From Petrolisthes cinctipes (lineage: Eukaryota; Arthropoda; Malacostraca; Decapoda; Porcellanidae), in NCBI GenBank assembly GCA_033782935.1, contig JAWQEG010000283.1, forward strand, positions 2,232,001-2,296,000: a stretch of 64,000 nt of DNA, in the 5' to 3' direction. Numbering within the stretch: the stretch's first letter is position 1; each line of letters begins with the position of its first letter. The notes beneath the pieces are model-generated. The model was given only the letters and a program-made list of their open reading frames with translations, was not told the DNA's origin and did not search any database. The position numbers and the translations under genes were made by a program. Below are positions 1 through 10,077 of this stretch, one piece after another.

Positions 1-140
1 TACTATATGGCGTATGGATACGTCTTTCATATGATATAAAATTGCCACACGGAATCCATGTTACAACGTGGACGACTACACTGAACGACAGTGAGTTGCA
101 TTTCAACAATTTCATCATGATGTACAAAACGATCTACAGG
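1..140. other. Non-repetitive AT-rich flank, no gene seen
   Basis: Short stretch before the 50-bp minisatellite. The only open frame here runs on the minus strand into the repeat and has no recognisable domain. I see no RNA gene or regulatory element. Confidence 0.5.
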
Positions 141-535
141 CTTGCATGAAAATAATGCGTGATTGCCAACATAACAAAACAAATTATGAGCTTGCATGGA
201 AATATTGCGTGATTGCCAACATAACAAAACAAATTATGAGCTTGCATGAAAATAATGCGTGATTGCCAACATAACAAAACAAATTATGAGCTTGCATGAA
301 AATAATGCGTGATTGCCAACATAACAAAACAAATTATGAGCTTGCATGAAAATAATGCGTGATTGCCAACATAACAAAACAAATTATGAGCTTGCATGGA
401 AATATTGCGTGATTGCCAACATAACAAAACAAATTATGAGCTTGCATGGAAATATTGCGTGATTGCCAACATAACAAAACAAATTATGAGCTTGCATGGA
501 AATATTGCGTAATCGCCGACATAATAAAACAAATA
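141..535 (+). repeat. 50-bp minisatellite, eight copies
   Basis: The phrase CTTGCATGRAAATAWTGCGT recurs at 141, 191, 241, 291, 341, 391, 441 and 491, an exact 50-bp period. Each unit continues with a GATTGCCAACATAACAAAAC segment and AAATTATGAG. Two sequence forms exist, differing at two positions (GAAAATAAT and GGAAATATT). Their order is form 1 at 141, form 2 at 191, form 1 at 241-341 and form 2 at 391-491. The final copy is degraded (AATCGCCGAC, ATAATAAAAC), and the segment just before the first copy also departs from the consensus, as is usual at minisatellite edges. It shows no similarity to the satellite that starts at 6.2 kb. No function is suggested. Confidence 0.95.
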
Positions 536-3102
536 ACTCAATATGTTCACTCCAAGTGATAACGGGTACCCGATCGAATCTTCACACTTCTTTAGTAGGT
601 AATAAACCTATAATAATGCATAATTTTACCAGGCGGTTGATATTGTTTATGTAAAGAGAATAAAGAAATTGGTAAAAGCGCGCAAAACCCAACATCCACA
701 ATGAAACCAATCAATATCTCTTGAACATTAACAATTCCTCTTCCTAGTAATTTTATCCCTACTATTGATGATAATAATATAAACAATTATAAACAAAAAC
801 TCCGATCGGTTTCCAATGATATATAATAATTTTTCTTACGGATGTGGCCCACATCAACCTATACAACGGTTTTCGTGTTTATACTCGCGGCGCCTATTAG
901 CTCCGACGAATGCATCAAGCGGATAAAGATGACGTCTACATTCTGAGAGCTCTCGTTTACAATTTTATCAAACAGTTGAAAAGAAAAAGGAAATAATAAA
1001 ATATTGGGGAAGAACGATATTATCATTAATTTTTATAAGGTATCTGACTTATTACATAAATTTTCTGCCATTGAGCAGTGTGTACAGATAAGGTATTTAA
1101 TGATACACTAGTTTTGTTTGACAGGTATCACACAAATGAAGTTCCCAATTTACATGTATTATATTCTAAGGTGTCCTGTCACCATTGGGGCGCCCTGGGA
1201 AGGAATTCAGCGACTCAAATAATATTGCTCGCTTATTATACAAAAAAAAAATAATGGCTTAGAACCATCATCACAGCCCAAAGCGTGATTGGGATATTTT
1301 AAGCGGAATTTCATCAACACTATTTGGTAAGGCTTAGATAGTAATATACAAGCATTATCCCATAAATAAAAAGGTTGCGGGACAAGCCGTTGCAAATCAA
1401 GATAAGATAAAGTAACAGGTATATACTGTATTAGAGTGCAAATCATTGCACAGAAATTAAATACGATTTATATAACTTACATGATCAACGAATGAAAAGA
1501 ACTACATATATGGAATAATCATATCATGTTTTAGGCTTCTATTTATTTCTGTGAATTAGCAGGAAATGAATTGCAGGTGAGGAACAGAGAGAAATGACAA
1601 CCATTTATTTCTTAAGAGAATATTTACTGCGATTAAGGTAAGATTAACTCACAATTATTACCACTCCAACAGCTACGAAATATAATGGTATAATCAATGA
1701 TGAAATACCATCTTACTTATTATCTTCATACACCTACTTGGTATATTATTATACATTCATGCGTAGTATATTACTACAAGATCATAATCCCATTATTATT
1801 CACATAAAAGATAAAATGTTTTTCCCAAGCTACGTACTTCAACAATTCCCTATGAAAATGGAAGTAATCCTTTCACATTCGATTTTCATCCAATAAGTAT
1901 TATACTTAGTGATGATGTTATCAGTGACACACAACACTTCAAGTGCCATGTTGCATATCTTCATAGATGTTTGTCTTGCATATTTCTTTGCATTTAAGTT
2001 GCATATAAATCTCCTAAGGATGCAAAATCTCCACTTGCTTGGAATCAAAGTAATACTAATCAAGCCCTATATGCATGTACATTCATATCTATTACTAATC
2101 AATATCTCTTTTCATCATCAATTTTAATTTCCACTATCTATACTTACCTGCTGATACACAATTAACATTAATTTACCCTAATCACCCTACACATGGTATG
2201 GTTACAGGCTACTATAAAGAAACAGACTCATAGGAAATACGATCCAAGGGAATCGTTACCTTGCCTAATAAACATAAACGTGCTTGACAACATGACATAA
2301 TCTTTTCCACCTTTAAACATATTTCATTTAAAGTCGACTTGTTTAACATCTCCTCATTATCAGTTGTTTCGGAAAAAGTGCAACTATTATGTTATTCAAG
2401 GAGAATAGGCTTCAATCATCCTTATTATATAATTTGATTCCTCCATATATTGATCAAAATAAAACTGAGTACCAATGTTTATTATCCACTGTCTTATCTT
2501 TCTGCCATGTACTATCATATTTATGTATTGTATAAGAACGAACTATTGAGGTATACTGAATTATGTTGTATTGAAAAGAATAGGACTGTTATTTCACAGC
2601 CTAGCAACACGGCCCCTTATTAATGTGTGAACCTTTAGCATAGGTTAGCTTATATACACACAATAACATGCACCTAGCTAAACACATTAATTTTAAGATG
2701 ATTTTTATGTGACAATGTATTAATATTCATGTATAAATGATACTATCTATGTTCATTTATGTACAAGATGTGCCTATGTCTTAATGTCTATTTTAGGTTA
2801 CTATACATGTCTTCATTGTTAATATCTTCCTCATTATGAACCCTACCAACATTGTGAACTGGCCTTCTATTAAATAAAGCTTTAATAATGCCTGGGGGGC
2901 CAGGCGGGTAGCGTGATAGAGCGAATGTACAGTACTGTAGAGGAGGGTAACACCACAGCTTCCCCACTTGAAGCAACAGAATCCAGATGGCCTTCTTACA
3001 ACAACAGACCCAAGAAGGTAACCATTTTACTCTCCAAACCACAAGGAGGGTCTCCTTCTCCCCTCTGAGCTCATCTATTTAGCTGTCATCTCTTTACAAA
3101 CA
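536..3102. other. AT-rich unique sequence, no supported gene
   Basis: About 2.6 kb of AT-rich sequence. Open frames on both strands are 64-84 codons long and overlap one another, with no recognisable domain, splice structure or codon pattern. The longest, on the minus strand at about 2,788-3,042, would give 84 residues rich in Cys, Trp and Pro, and I cannot assign it to any family. Around 2,895-2,925 there is a short stretch faintly like a tRNA A-box, but no B-box follows, so I do not call a tRNA or SINE. Introns or distal regulatory sequence of a nearby gene cannot be excluded from sequence alone. Confidence 0.5.
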
Positions 3103-3177
3103 AAGAGAGAGAGAGAGAGGGAGAGAAAGTGAGAGAGAGAGAGAAAGGGAGAGAAAGTAGAAAGAGAGAGAGAGAAG
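3103..3177 (+). repeat. Imperfect GA-rich microsatellite
   Basis: Purine-only tract of GAGA runs interrupted by AAAG and GGGA. It is the first of several simple repeats clustered between 3.1 and 5.5 kb. Confidence 0.9.
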
Positions 3178-3473
3178 AATTGGGTGGAGCTTAGACAAGA
3201 ACTCCACCCCTATCTGAATAGACTTGGCATCTTCCAAAACAGAATGTATATAAGCAGTGAAGTTGAACTAATATGTAGGATTTCCTAAACTGACTCCCTG
3301 GGCTATAACCTGTCTCCATAAGAGAGAGACACAGGCATATAGGACAAGGCATTAAATATAATTCCCTGTATAGAGATAAGTATGTATAAATAAATTAAGC
3401 CTAAAGAAACTTGTGCAGTCACTTTACCTAAGAACACCACTACGCCGAGCTCGCTACCTAATACCACAACCAC
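3178..3473. other. Unique spacer, no gene seen
   Basis: About 300 bp between two simple repeats. It contains a TATA-like string (TATATAAG near 3,248), but nothing downstream looks like an exon, and no initiator lies at the expected distance. I leave it unassigned. Confidence 0.4.
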
Positions 3474-3490
3474 CACAACAACAACAACAA
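3474..3490 (+). repeat. (CAA)n microsatellite
   Basis: A run of CAA triplets, followed by a degenerate ACT/ACG triplet stretch to about 3,510. Confidence 0.8.
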
Positions 3491-3886
3491 CTACTACGAC
3501 TACAACTCCAGACTAAGGTATTGTATCAGATCCTGAACGAGTTAAAGCCTTAGAGGACTGGTACAGGGTAGGTGGGAAGGACAGGGTGATGGAAAGGACA
3601 GGGGACAAGGTGGGACAGTAGACAGACAAGGAAAGGTAGGGTAGGTGGGAAGGACAGGGTGATGGAAAGGACAGGGGACAAGGTGAGACAGTAGACAGAC
3701 AAGGAAAGGTAGGGTAGGTGGGAAGGACAGGGTGATGGAAAGGACAGGGGACAAGTTGGGACAGTAGACAGACAGGGAAAGGTAGGGTAGGTGAGAAGGA
3801 CAGGGGACAAGGTGAGACAGTAGACAGACAGGGAAAGGTAGGGTAGGTGGAAAGGACAGGCGACAAGTTGGGACAGTAGGCAGACA

Positions 3887-3918
3887 GGGAAATGTAGGGT
3901 AGGTGGGAAGGACAGGGG
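3887..3918 (+). other. Candidate G-quadruplex motif in minisatellite unit
   Basis: Four G-runs of three or more, separated by loops of 7, 5 and 7 bases, fit the standard G3+N1-7 pattern. The same arrangement recurs at 4,055-4,086 and 4,111-4,142. In the other units one G-run is broken (GTGAGAAGG, GTGGAAAGG, or AAGG in place of GGG). Folding is not shown by sequence alone. Confidence 0.5.
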
Positions 3919-4054
3919 ACAAGTTGGGACAGTAGACATACAGGGAAAGGTAGGGTAGGTGAGAAGGACAGGGGACAAGGTGGGACAGTAGGCAGACAGG
4001 GAAAGGTAGGGTAGGTGAGAAGGACAGGGGACAAGGTGGGACAGTAGGCAGACA

Positions 4055-4086
4055 GGGAAAGGTAGGGTAGGTGGGAAGGACAGGGG
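4055..4086 (+). other. Candidate G-quadruplex motif, second unit
   Basis: GGG, loop of 7, GGG, loop of 5, GGG, loop of 7, GGGG. This is the same geometry as the motif at 3,887. Confidence 0.5.
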
Positions 4087-4110
4087 ACAAGTTGGGACAG
4101 TAGACAGATA

Positions 4111-4142
4111 GGGAAAGGTAGGGTAGGTGGGAAGGACAGGGG
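4111..4142 (+). other. Candidate G-quadruplex motif, third unit
   Basis: Same loop geometry (7-5-7) as at 4,055, exactly one 56-bp period downstream. Confidence 0.5.
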
Positions 4143-4299
4143 ACAAGTTGGGACAGTAGACAGATAGGGAAAGATAGGGTAGGTGAGAAGGACAGGGGAC
4201 AAGGTGGGACAGTGGGAAGGGAGGGAAAGGTTGTAGGTATGGTTTGGAATGCAGTAGAGAGAAGTAAAACAGGGTAGGGTGGCGGGAAAGAATGAAGGG

Positions 4300-4305
<6 letters not shown>

Positions 4306-4367
<62 letters not shown>
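4306..4367 (+). repeat. Perfect (GA)n microsatellite, about 31 repeats
   Basis: An uninterrupted GA run of about 62 bp, ended by ACCCCCACCG. It is the longest pure dinucleotide run in the window and lies 75 bp after the G-rich minisatellite. Confidence 0.95.
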
Positions 4368-4369
<2 letters not shown>

Positions 4370-5149
4370 CCCACCGCCATTATCTGCTTAGGATATGGGC
4401 TAGGACAGAAGAGAAAATAGAAAGCTGTATTACAGGACAAACAGAGTAGACAATACGTGTAGTGTACACGACACATACCAAAACACAGAAGGAAACATTA
4501 TAACACACATACACACACACATAACAGGACACATACCAACACAGGGTGGTGGAGTGGTATTGTATTGAAGCATGAGGTGGGAGGATTAGCGGGCAGAGCG
4601 GGAAAACATTACAATAATGACTGGGTTATAAATGACTTTATTGTGGTGTCCATAGAGAAGGGGCGAAAGGTGCAGCAACCTGATTATTTCAAGTTATTTT
4701 AGTTGTACAGATGCAGGTTGTTATTGATGTAAATCATTTAATTTACAGTACGGCATGGTATTTATTTTTATATTAATGAAGTGTTCATGTTATACTGATC
4801 ATTGATTTTGCATCCAATATTATAATTATTTGGGGGGGACCTGGAGGCAATCAGAGGATATCTTATGTGTTGCAGGGAGTGGAGAGTCTTGTGATTAATT
4901 TACTCACCATGGGACGTTACACAGGAGCAGACAAACAACAAAGAATGCAATGATGAGCAAATCACATTCAATTAAGTAAGACTAAAATTATTTTAAATGA
5001 GACTTGCTTACCCTTAGCCTGTGCTCCAATTTTTTGTAATGCTGTATCTCTTGTTCTTTTGCTACGGAGATTACAGCAACGTGAAAATACAAGCTTTATT
5101 CCTGTGTATTATAGGCTACACACCAGAGAGATGCTTACACTGCATCACC
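4368..5149. other. Unique sequence, no gene seen
   Basis: About 780 bp with one small CA run (4,503-4,521) and otherwise non-repetitive AT-rich sequence. I found no open frame long enough to support and no RNA gene. Confidence 0.45.
4503..4521 (+). repeat. Short interrupted (CA)n microsatellite
   Basis: CA repeats with one CAT interruption. Confidence 0.7.
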
Positions 5150-5162
5150 TTTTTTTTTTTTT
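5150..5162 (+). repeat. Poly-T tract of 13
   Basis: A homopolymer of T. Read on the minus strand it is a poly-A tract, so it could be the tail of an old retroposed element, but no body of such an element is recognisable beside it. Confidence 0.7.
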
Positions 5163-5210
5163 CGAGTGAGTAGTCAAATGTGAAGAGTATGTAGTATGTA
5201 AACATCTTTG

Positions 5211-5253
5211 CACACACACACACACACACACACTCTCTCTCTCTCTCTCTCTC
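5211..5253 (+). repeat. Compound (CA)n(CT)n microsatellite
   Basis: About 11 CA repeats run directly into about 10 CT repeats. An AT-rich stretch with repeated TATAATACA/ATTATAATATTATAA phrases follows to about 5,315. Confidence 0.95.
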
Positions 5254-6200
5254 ATTGTATTATTATAATACAGCAATATAATACATTATACAGCAATTAT
5301 AATATTATAACATTGTCAACTAGTTAATATCGGTTCTAGAGATTGAACGGTTCTTTGCCAGCAGCCTTAGTGGGTGGGTGGCAGAGGAGGGTAGGAAGGA
5401 GTGGGAGAGAGGGGAGGCGTGTAGGATGGACCGGGGTACAGAAGTAGGAGGAGGAGGAGGAGGGAGGAGAGGCGAGGAGTTAAAAAATTTGCTCTGTGTC
5501 TGTGTCTATCAGACTCTATCTGGCTGCCTGCCCGTGTGGAGTAATTGATGCATGATGACTCAGCAGTTTCTCTGCTTACCACTCATTCATAACAGTTTAA
5601 CCTAGAAAACTCACATACATAGAATTGCGGCTGTTAAAAGCAATAGAACCGTTGAATCGTACGTGTGGCAGCGACCGGCACCACCCCACCTGCACCCGGC
5701 AAGGCGACAAGGCCGAGGCTAGACCGCGGGAAATTATGAGAGTATCATAGTATTTTAAACTTTTCAAAGTTATTCTGTAACGTACCTACATCTAAACTAT
5801 ACCCATAGAATGCTTGAACAATGTAGTTTCTTAATCGAAATAGTATATTTTATTATTATTTACCAATTCTCCATTATAATCTAATATATCAGTACGAGAA
5901 TAACTTTTCACATTTTCTCCATGGTACTCGTATTTATTATACCTGTAATATCTTTCTTAATAGGGAACTGAACACTTTTTGGCATATATCAGTTGAAAGC
6001 TAAGAAAATTTGGCCTCTAATGAAGTCTGAAATACCACAGTATATGTTATAGTGTGGTGATATCAAGTTGATGAAGTGAAGTAACGGTCAACAGATTATT
6101 CGTGTTTACCTTACGTGTGACATTATTACCTATACTTTAAAGGCAATTATCTCGCTTAAGTAGGCGTGGCGCTCGACTGGTTGTAACACTCAGCCACTCA
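5254..6200. other. Unique sequence up to the satellite edge
   Basis: Nearly 950 bp, containing an AGG microsatellite (5,446-5,463), a short GC- and CpG-rich patch (about 5,657-5,729) and AT-rich sequence. The minus-strand open frame at about 5,367-5,582 is low-complexity Leu/Pro text from the AGG/GGGAG stretch, and I do not call it. The sequence changes abruptly to satellite at about 6,200. Confidence 0.5.
5446..5463 (+). repeat. (AGG)n microsatellite
   Basis: About six AGG triplets inside a wider purine-rich stretch (5,390-5,480). Confidence 0.85.
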
Positions 6201-6210
6201 TATGTGCATG
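6196..6210 (+). other. Left edge of the satellite array
   Basis: Unique sequence ending CAGCCACTC passes into ATATGTGCATGTATC, which is the interior of a B subunit. The first subunit is therefore partial, and the array starts within the alternating purine-pyrimidine tract. The next element is a complete C1 subunit. No direct repeat or transposon end is visible at the junction. Confidence 0.8.
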
Positions 6211-9200
6211 TATCTTCTGTACCCGTTTATATCTCAAATTCAGGCTCAAAACACCCGAAAATTCAATATTTTGGGGTCCCAGAAGCAATCTGTACATGCC
6301 TACTCAGTGCTAGAATATTTTCAAAATATAGGATAAAAACATGCTAAAAATCGATCTTTTAGGTGCCAAAAAGTCGATATCTCAAATTCAGTCCCAAAAC
6401 ACCCGAAAATTCGATATTTAGGGGTCCCAGAAGCGATCTGTACATGCCTACTCCGTGTTAGAGTATTTTCAAAATACATGCTCAAAACATACTGAAAATC
6501 GATCTTTTAGGTGCACAAAAGTCGATATGTGCATGCATCTTCAGTACCCGTTTATATCTCAAATTCAGGCTCAAAACACCCGAAAATTCGATATTTTGGG
6601 GTCCCAGAAGCGATCTGTACATGCCTACTCCGTGTTAGAGTATTTTCAAAATTCAGGCCCAAAACATGCTAAAAATCGATATTTTTGGTGCCCAAAGTCA
6701 ATATGTGCATGTATCTTCTGTACCCGTTTATATCTCAAATTCAGGCTCAAAACACCCGAAAATTCAATATTTTGGGGTCCCAGAAGCAATCTGTACAGTG
6801 CTAGAATATTTTCAAAATATAGGCTAAAAACATGCTAAAAATCGATCTTTTAGGTGCCAAAAAGTCGATATCTCAAATTCAGTCCCAAAACACCCGAAAA
6901 TTCGATATTTAGGGGTCCCTGAAGCGATCTGTACATGCCTACTCCGAGTTAGAGTATTTTCAAAATACATGCTCAAAACATACTGAAAATCGATATTTTA
7001 GATGCCCAAAGTCAATATGTGCATGTATCTTCTGTACCCGTTTATATCTCAAATTCAGGCTCAAAACACCCGAAAATTCAATATTTTGGGGTCCCAGAAG
7101 CAATCTGTACATGCCTACACAGTGCTAGAATATTTTCAAAATATAGGCTAAAAACATGCTGAAAATCGATATTTTAGGTGCCAAAAAATAGATATCTCAA
7201 ATTCAGTCCCAAAACACCCAAAAATTCGATATTTAGAGGTCCCAGAAGGTATCTGTACATGCCTACTCCGTGTTAGAGTATTTTCAAAATACAGGCCAAA
7301 AACATACTGAAAATCGATATTTTTGGTGCCCAAAGTCAATATGTGCATGTATCTTCTGTACCCATTTATATCTCAAATTCAGGCTCAAAACACCCGAAAA
7401 TTCAATATTTTGGGGTCCCAGAAGCAATCTGTACATGCCTACTCAGTGCTAGAATATTTTCAAAATATAGGCTAAAAACATGCTAAAAATCGATCTTTTA
7501 GGTGCCAAAAAGTCGATATCTCAAATTCAGTCCCAAAACACCCGAAAATTCGATATTTAGGGGTCCCAGAAGCGATCTGTACATGCCTACTCCGTGTTAG
7601 AGTATTTTCAAAATACATGCTCAAAACATACTGAAAATCGATCTTTTAGGTGCACAAAAGTCGATATGTGCATGCATCTTCAGTACCCGTTTATATCTCA
7701 AATTCAGGCTCAAAACACCCGAAAATTCGATATTTTGGGGTCCCAGAAGCGATCTGTACATGCCTACTCCGTGTTAGAGTATTTTCAAAATTCAGGCCCA
7801 AAACATGCTAAAAATCGATATTTTTGGTGCCCAAAGTCAATATGTGCATGTATCTTCTGTACCCGTTTATATCTCAAATTCAGGCTCAAAACACCCGAAA
7901 ATTCAATATTTTGGGGTCCCAGAAGCAATCTGTACATGCCTACACAGTGCTAGAATATTTTCAAAATATAGGCTAAAAACATGCTAAAAATCGACATTTT
8001 AGGTGCCAAAAAATCGATATCTCAAATTCAGTCCCAAAACACCCGAAAATTCGATATTTAGAGGTCCCAGAAGGTATCTGTACATGCCTACTCCGTGTTA
8101 GAGTATTTTCAAAATACAGGCCAAAAACATACTGAAAATCGATCTTTTAGGTGCCCAAAAGTCGATATGTGCATGCATCTTCTGTACCCGTTTATATCTC
8201 AAATTCTGGCCCTAAACACCCGAAAATTCGATATTTTGGGGTCCCAGAAGCGATCTGTACATGCCTACTCAGTGTTAGAGTATTTTCAAAATTCAAGCCC
8301 AAAACATGCTGAAAATCGATATTTTTGGTGCCCAAAGTCAATATGTGCATGTATCTTCTGTACCCGTTTATATCTCAAATTCAAGCTCAAAACACCCGAA
8401 AATTCAATATTTTGGGGTCCCAGAAGCAATCTGTACAGTGCTAGAATATTTTCAAAATATAGGCTAAAAACATGCTAAAAATCGATCTTTTAGGTGCCAA
8501 AAAGTCGATATCTCAAATTCAGTCCCAAAACACCCGAAAATTCGATATTTATGGGTCCCAGAAGCGATCTGTACATGCCTACTCCGTGTTAGAGTATTTT
8601 CAAAATACAGGCCAAAAACATACTGAAAATCGATCTTTTAGGTGCCCAAAAATCGATATGTGCATGCATCTTCTGTACCCGTTTATATCTCAAATTCTGG
8701 CCCTAAACACCCGAAAATTCAATATTTTGGGGTCCCTGAAGCGATCTGTACATGCCTACTCCGTGTTAGAGTATTTTCAAAATTCAGGACCAAAACATGC
8801 TGAAAATCGATATTTTTGGTGCCCAAAGTCAATATGTGCATGTATCTTCTGTACCCGTTTATATCTCAAATTCAGGCTCAAAACACCCGAAAATTCAATA
8901 TTTTGGGGTCCCAGAAGCAATCTGTACAGTGCTAGAATATTTTCAAAATATAGGCTAAAAACATGCTAAAAATCGATCTTTTAGGTGCCAAAAAGTCGAT
9001 ATCTCAAATTCAGTCCCAAAACACCCGAAAATTCGATATTTAGGGGTCCCAGAAGCGATCTGTACATGCCTACTCCGTGTTAGAGTATTTTCAAAATACA
9101 TGCTCAAAACATACTGAAAATCGATCTTTTAGGTGCACTAAAGTCGATATCTGCATGCATCTTAAGTACCCGTTTATATCTCAAATTCAGGCTTAAAACA

Positions 9201-9584
9201 CCCGAAAATTCGATATTTTGGGGTCCCAGAAGCAATCTGTACATGCCTACTCAGTGTTAGAGTATTTTCAAAATACAGGCCCAAAACATGCTGAAAATCG
9301 ATATTTTAGATGCCCAAAGTCAATATGTGCATGTATCTTCTGTACCCGTTTATATCTCAAATTCAGGCTCAAAACACCCGAAAATTCAATATTTTGGGGT
9401 CCCAGAAGCAATCTGTACATGCCTACACAGTGCTAGAATATTTTCAAAATATAGGCTAAAAACATGCTAAAAATCGACATTTTAGGTGCCAAAAAATCGA
9501 TATCTCAAATTCAGTCCCAAAACACCCGAAAATTCGATATTTAGAGGTCCCAGAAGTATCTGTACATGCCTACTCCGTGTTAGA

Positions 9585-9599
9585 GTATTTTCAAAATAC
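9585..9599 (+). repeat. 15-bp inverted repeat, type A arm version
   Basis: GTATTTTCAAAATAC is a perfect dyad with 7-bp arms around one central base. It occurs at the start of A and B2 subunits throughout the array. Confidence 0.8.
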
Positions 9600-9646
9600 A
9601 GGCCAAAAACATACTGAAAATCGATCTTTTAGGTGCACAAAAGTCG

Positions 9647-9660
9647 ATATGTGCATGCAT
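9647..9660 (+). other. Alternating purine-pyrimidine tract
   Basis: ATATGTGCATGCAT alternates purine and pyrimidine for 14 bases. B subunits carry ATATGTGCATGTAT, which also alternates for 14 bases. Such tracts can adopt Z-form DNA under supercoiling. C subunits have lost it with the 29-bp deletion. Confidence 0.7.
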
Positions 9661-9668
9661 CTTCTGTA

Positions 9669-9683
9669 CCCGTTTATATCTCA
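9669..9683 (-). other. Weak CENP-B-box-like motif
   Basis: On the minus strand TGAGATATAAACGGG agrees with the core pattern TTCGNNNNANNCGGG at seven of nine fixed positions; the mismatches are the second and third bases. It recurs in A and B subunits and is truncated in C. With two core mismatches it may be chance, and binding is not implied. Confidence 0.2.
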
Positions 9684-9753
9684 AATTCTGGCCCTAAACA
9701 CCCGAAAATTCGATATTTTGGGGTCCCAGAAGCGATCTGTACATGCCTACTCC

Positions 9754-9929
9754 GTGTTAGAGTATTTTCAAAATTCAGGCCCAAAACATGCTGAAAATCG
9801 ATATTTTTGGTGCCCAAAGTCAATATGTGCATGTATCTTCTGTACCCGTTTATATCTCAAATTCAGGCTCAAAACACCCGAAAATTCAATATTTTGGGGT
9901 CCCAGAAGCAATCTGTACATGCCTACTCA
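9754..9929 (+). repeat. Type B subunit (176 bp), B1 form
   Basis: Begins GTGTTAGAG and differs from A by ATATTTTTGGTGCCCAAAGTCAAT and GCATGTATC. A second form, B2, has AATACAGGCCC and ATATTTTAGATGCCC instead of AATTCAGGCCC and ATATTTTTGGTGCCC; a clear B2 lies near 9,254-9,429. In B1 the first inverted repeat is broken (GTATTTTCAAAATTC). Confidence 0.85.
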
Positions 9930-10077
9930 GTGCTAGAATATTTTCAAAATATAGGCTAAAAACATGCTAAAAATCGATCTTTTAGGTGCCAAAAAGTCGA
10001 TATCTCAATTTCAGCCCCAAAATACCCGAAAATTCGATATTTAGGGGTCCCAGAAGCGATCTGTACATGCCTGCTCC
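9930..10077 (+). repeat. Type C subunit (148 bp), C1 form
   Basis: Begins GTGCTAGAATATTTTC. Compared with A it lacks 29 bp: CGATAT is joined directly to CTCAAATTCAG, removing the GTGCATGCATC segment through TTTATAT. The deleted segment is bounded by ATAT on both sides, which is consistent with a microhomology-mediated or slippage deletion in an ancestral copy. Every C subunit I inspected shares this deletion. Confidence 0.85.
9938..9952 (+). repeat. 15-bp inverted repeat, type C arm version
   Basis: ATATTTTCAAAATAT occupies the same position in the subunit as the type A dyad. Both outermost bases differ from the A form (G to A on the left, C to T on the right), and pairing is kept. Confidence 0.8.

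Larger units (their letters stand above)
3566..4230 (+). repeat. G-rich minisatellite with 56-bp and 73-bp units
   Basis: The RGACAGT phrase (GGGACAGT or GAGACAGT) recurs at 3,612, 3,685, 3,758, 3,814, 3,870, 3,926, 3,982, 4,038, 4,094, 4,150 and 4,206. The first intervals are 73 bp and all later ones 56 bp. The 73-bp units contain an extra 17-bp GTGATGGAAAGGACAGG, itself a partial echo of the neighbouring GGAAGGACAGG, so it looks like a small internal duplication confined to the 5' three units. Because 56 is not a multiple of 3 and the C-rich minus strand is poor in stop codons, all three minus-strand frames stay open for 180-310 codons of Ser/Pro/Leu/Cys-rich text. I regard these as repeat artefacts, not genes. 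Confidence 0.95.
9577..9753 (+). repeat. Type A subunit (177 bp), A2 form
   Basis: Begins GTGTTAGAGTATTTTC, with a 15-bp inverted repeat at 9,585-9,599, an ATCGATCTTTTAGGTGC block, a 14-bp alternating purine-pyrimidine tract at 9,647-9,660 containing ATGCAT, then CCCGTTTATATCTCAAATTC and TTTTGGGGTCCCAGAAGC. ATGCAT is characteristic of type A; B has ATGTAT, and C lacks the segment. The site can therefore serve as a once-per-trimer marker. Confidence 0.85.

Noticed and set aside
592..786. 64-codon hydrophobic minus-strand open frame
   Set aside because: Short and isolated, without any family resemblance; hydrophobic content is expected from AT-rich sequence.
2895..2970. tRNA or tRNA-derived SINE head
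   Set aside because: A TAGCGTGATAGAGCG string recalls an A-box, but there is no acceptable B-box, cloverleaf or tail.
2788..3042. 84-codon minus-strand open frame as a small gene
   Set aside because: No recognisable family, signal peptide or splice context; the length is within chance expectation.
3240..3430. LTR retrotransposon promoter and end
   Set aside because: A TATATAAG string and a possible LTR-like layout were noted, but there is no paired LTR, primer-binding site or polyprotein.
3513..4476. Minus-strand Ser/Pro/Leu/Cys-rich open frames of 182-308 codons
   Set aside because: All three frames are open because the 56-bp repeat is C-rich and stop-poor. A unit length not divisible by 3 rotates the frames. 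The longest one also reads through the GA microsatellite.
5367..5582. 71-codon Leu/Pro-rich minus-strand open frame
   Set aside because: It translates the AGG and GGGAG simple repeats and is low complexity.
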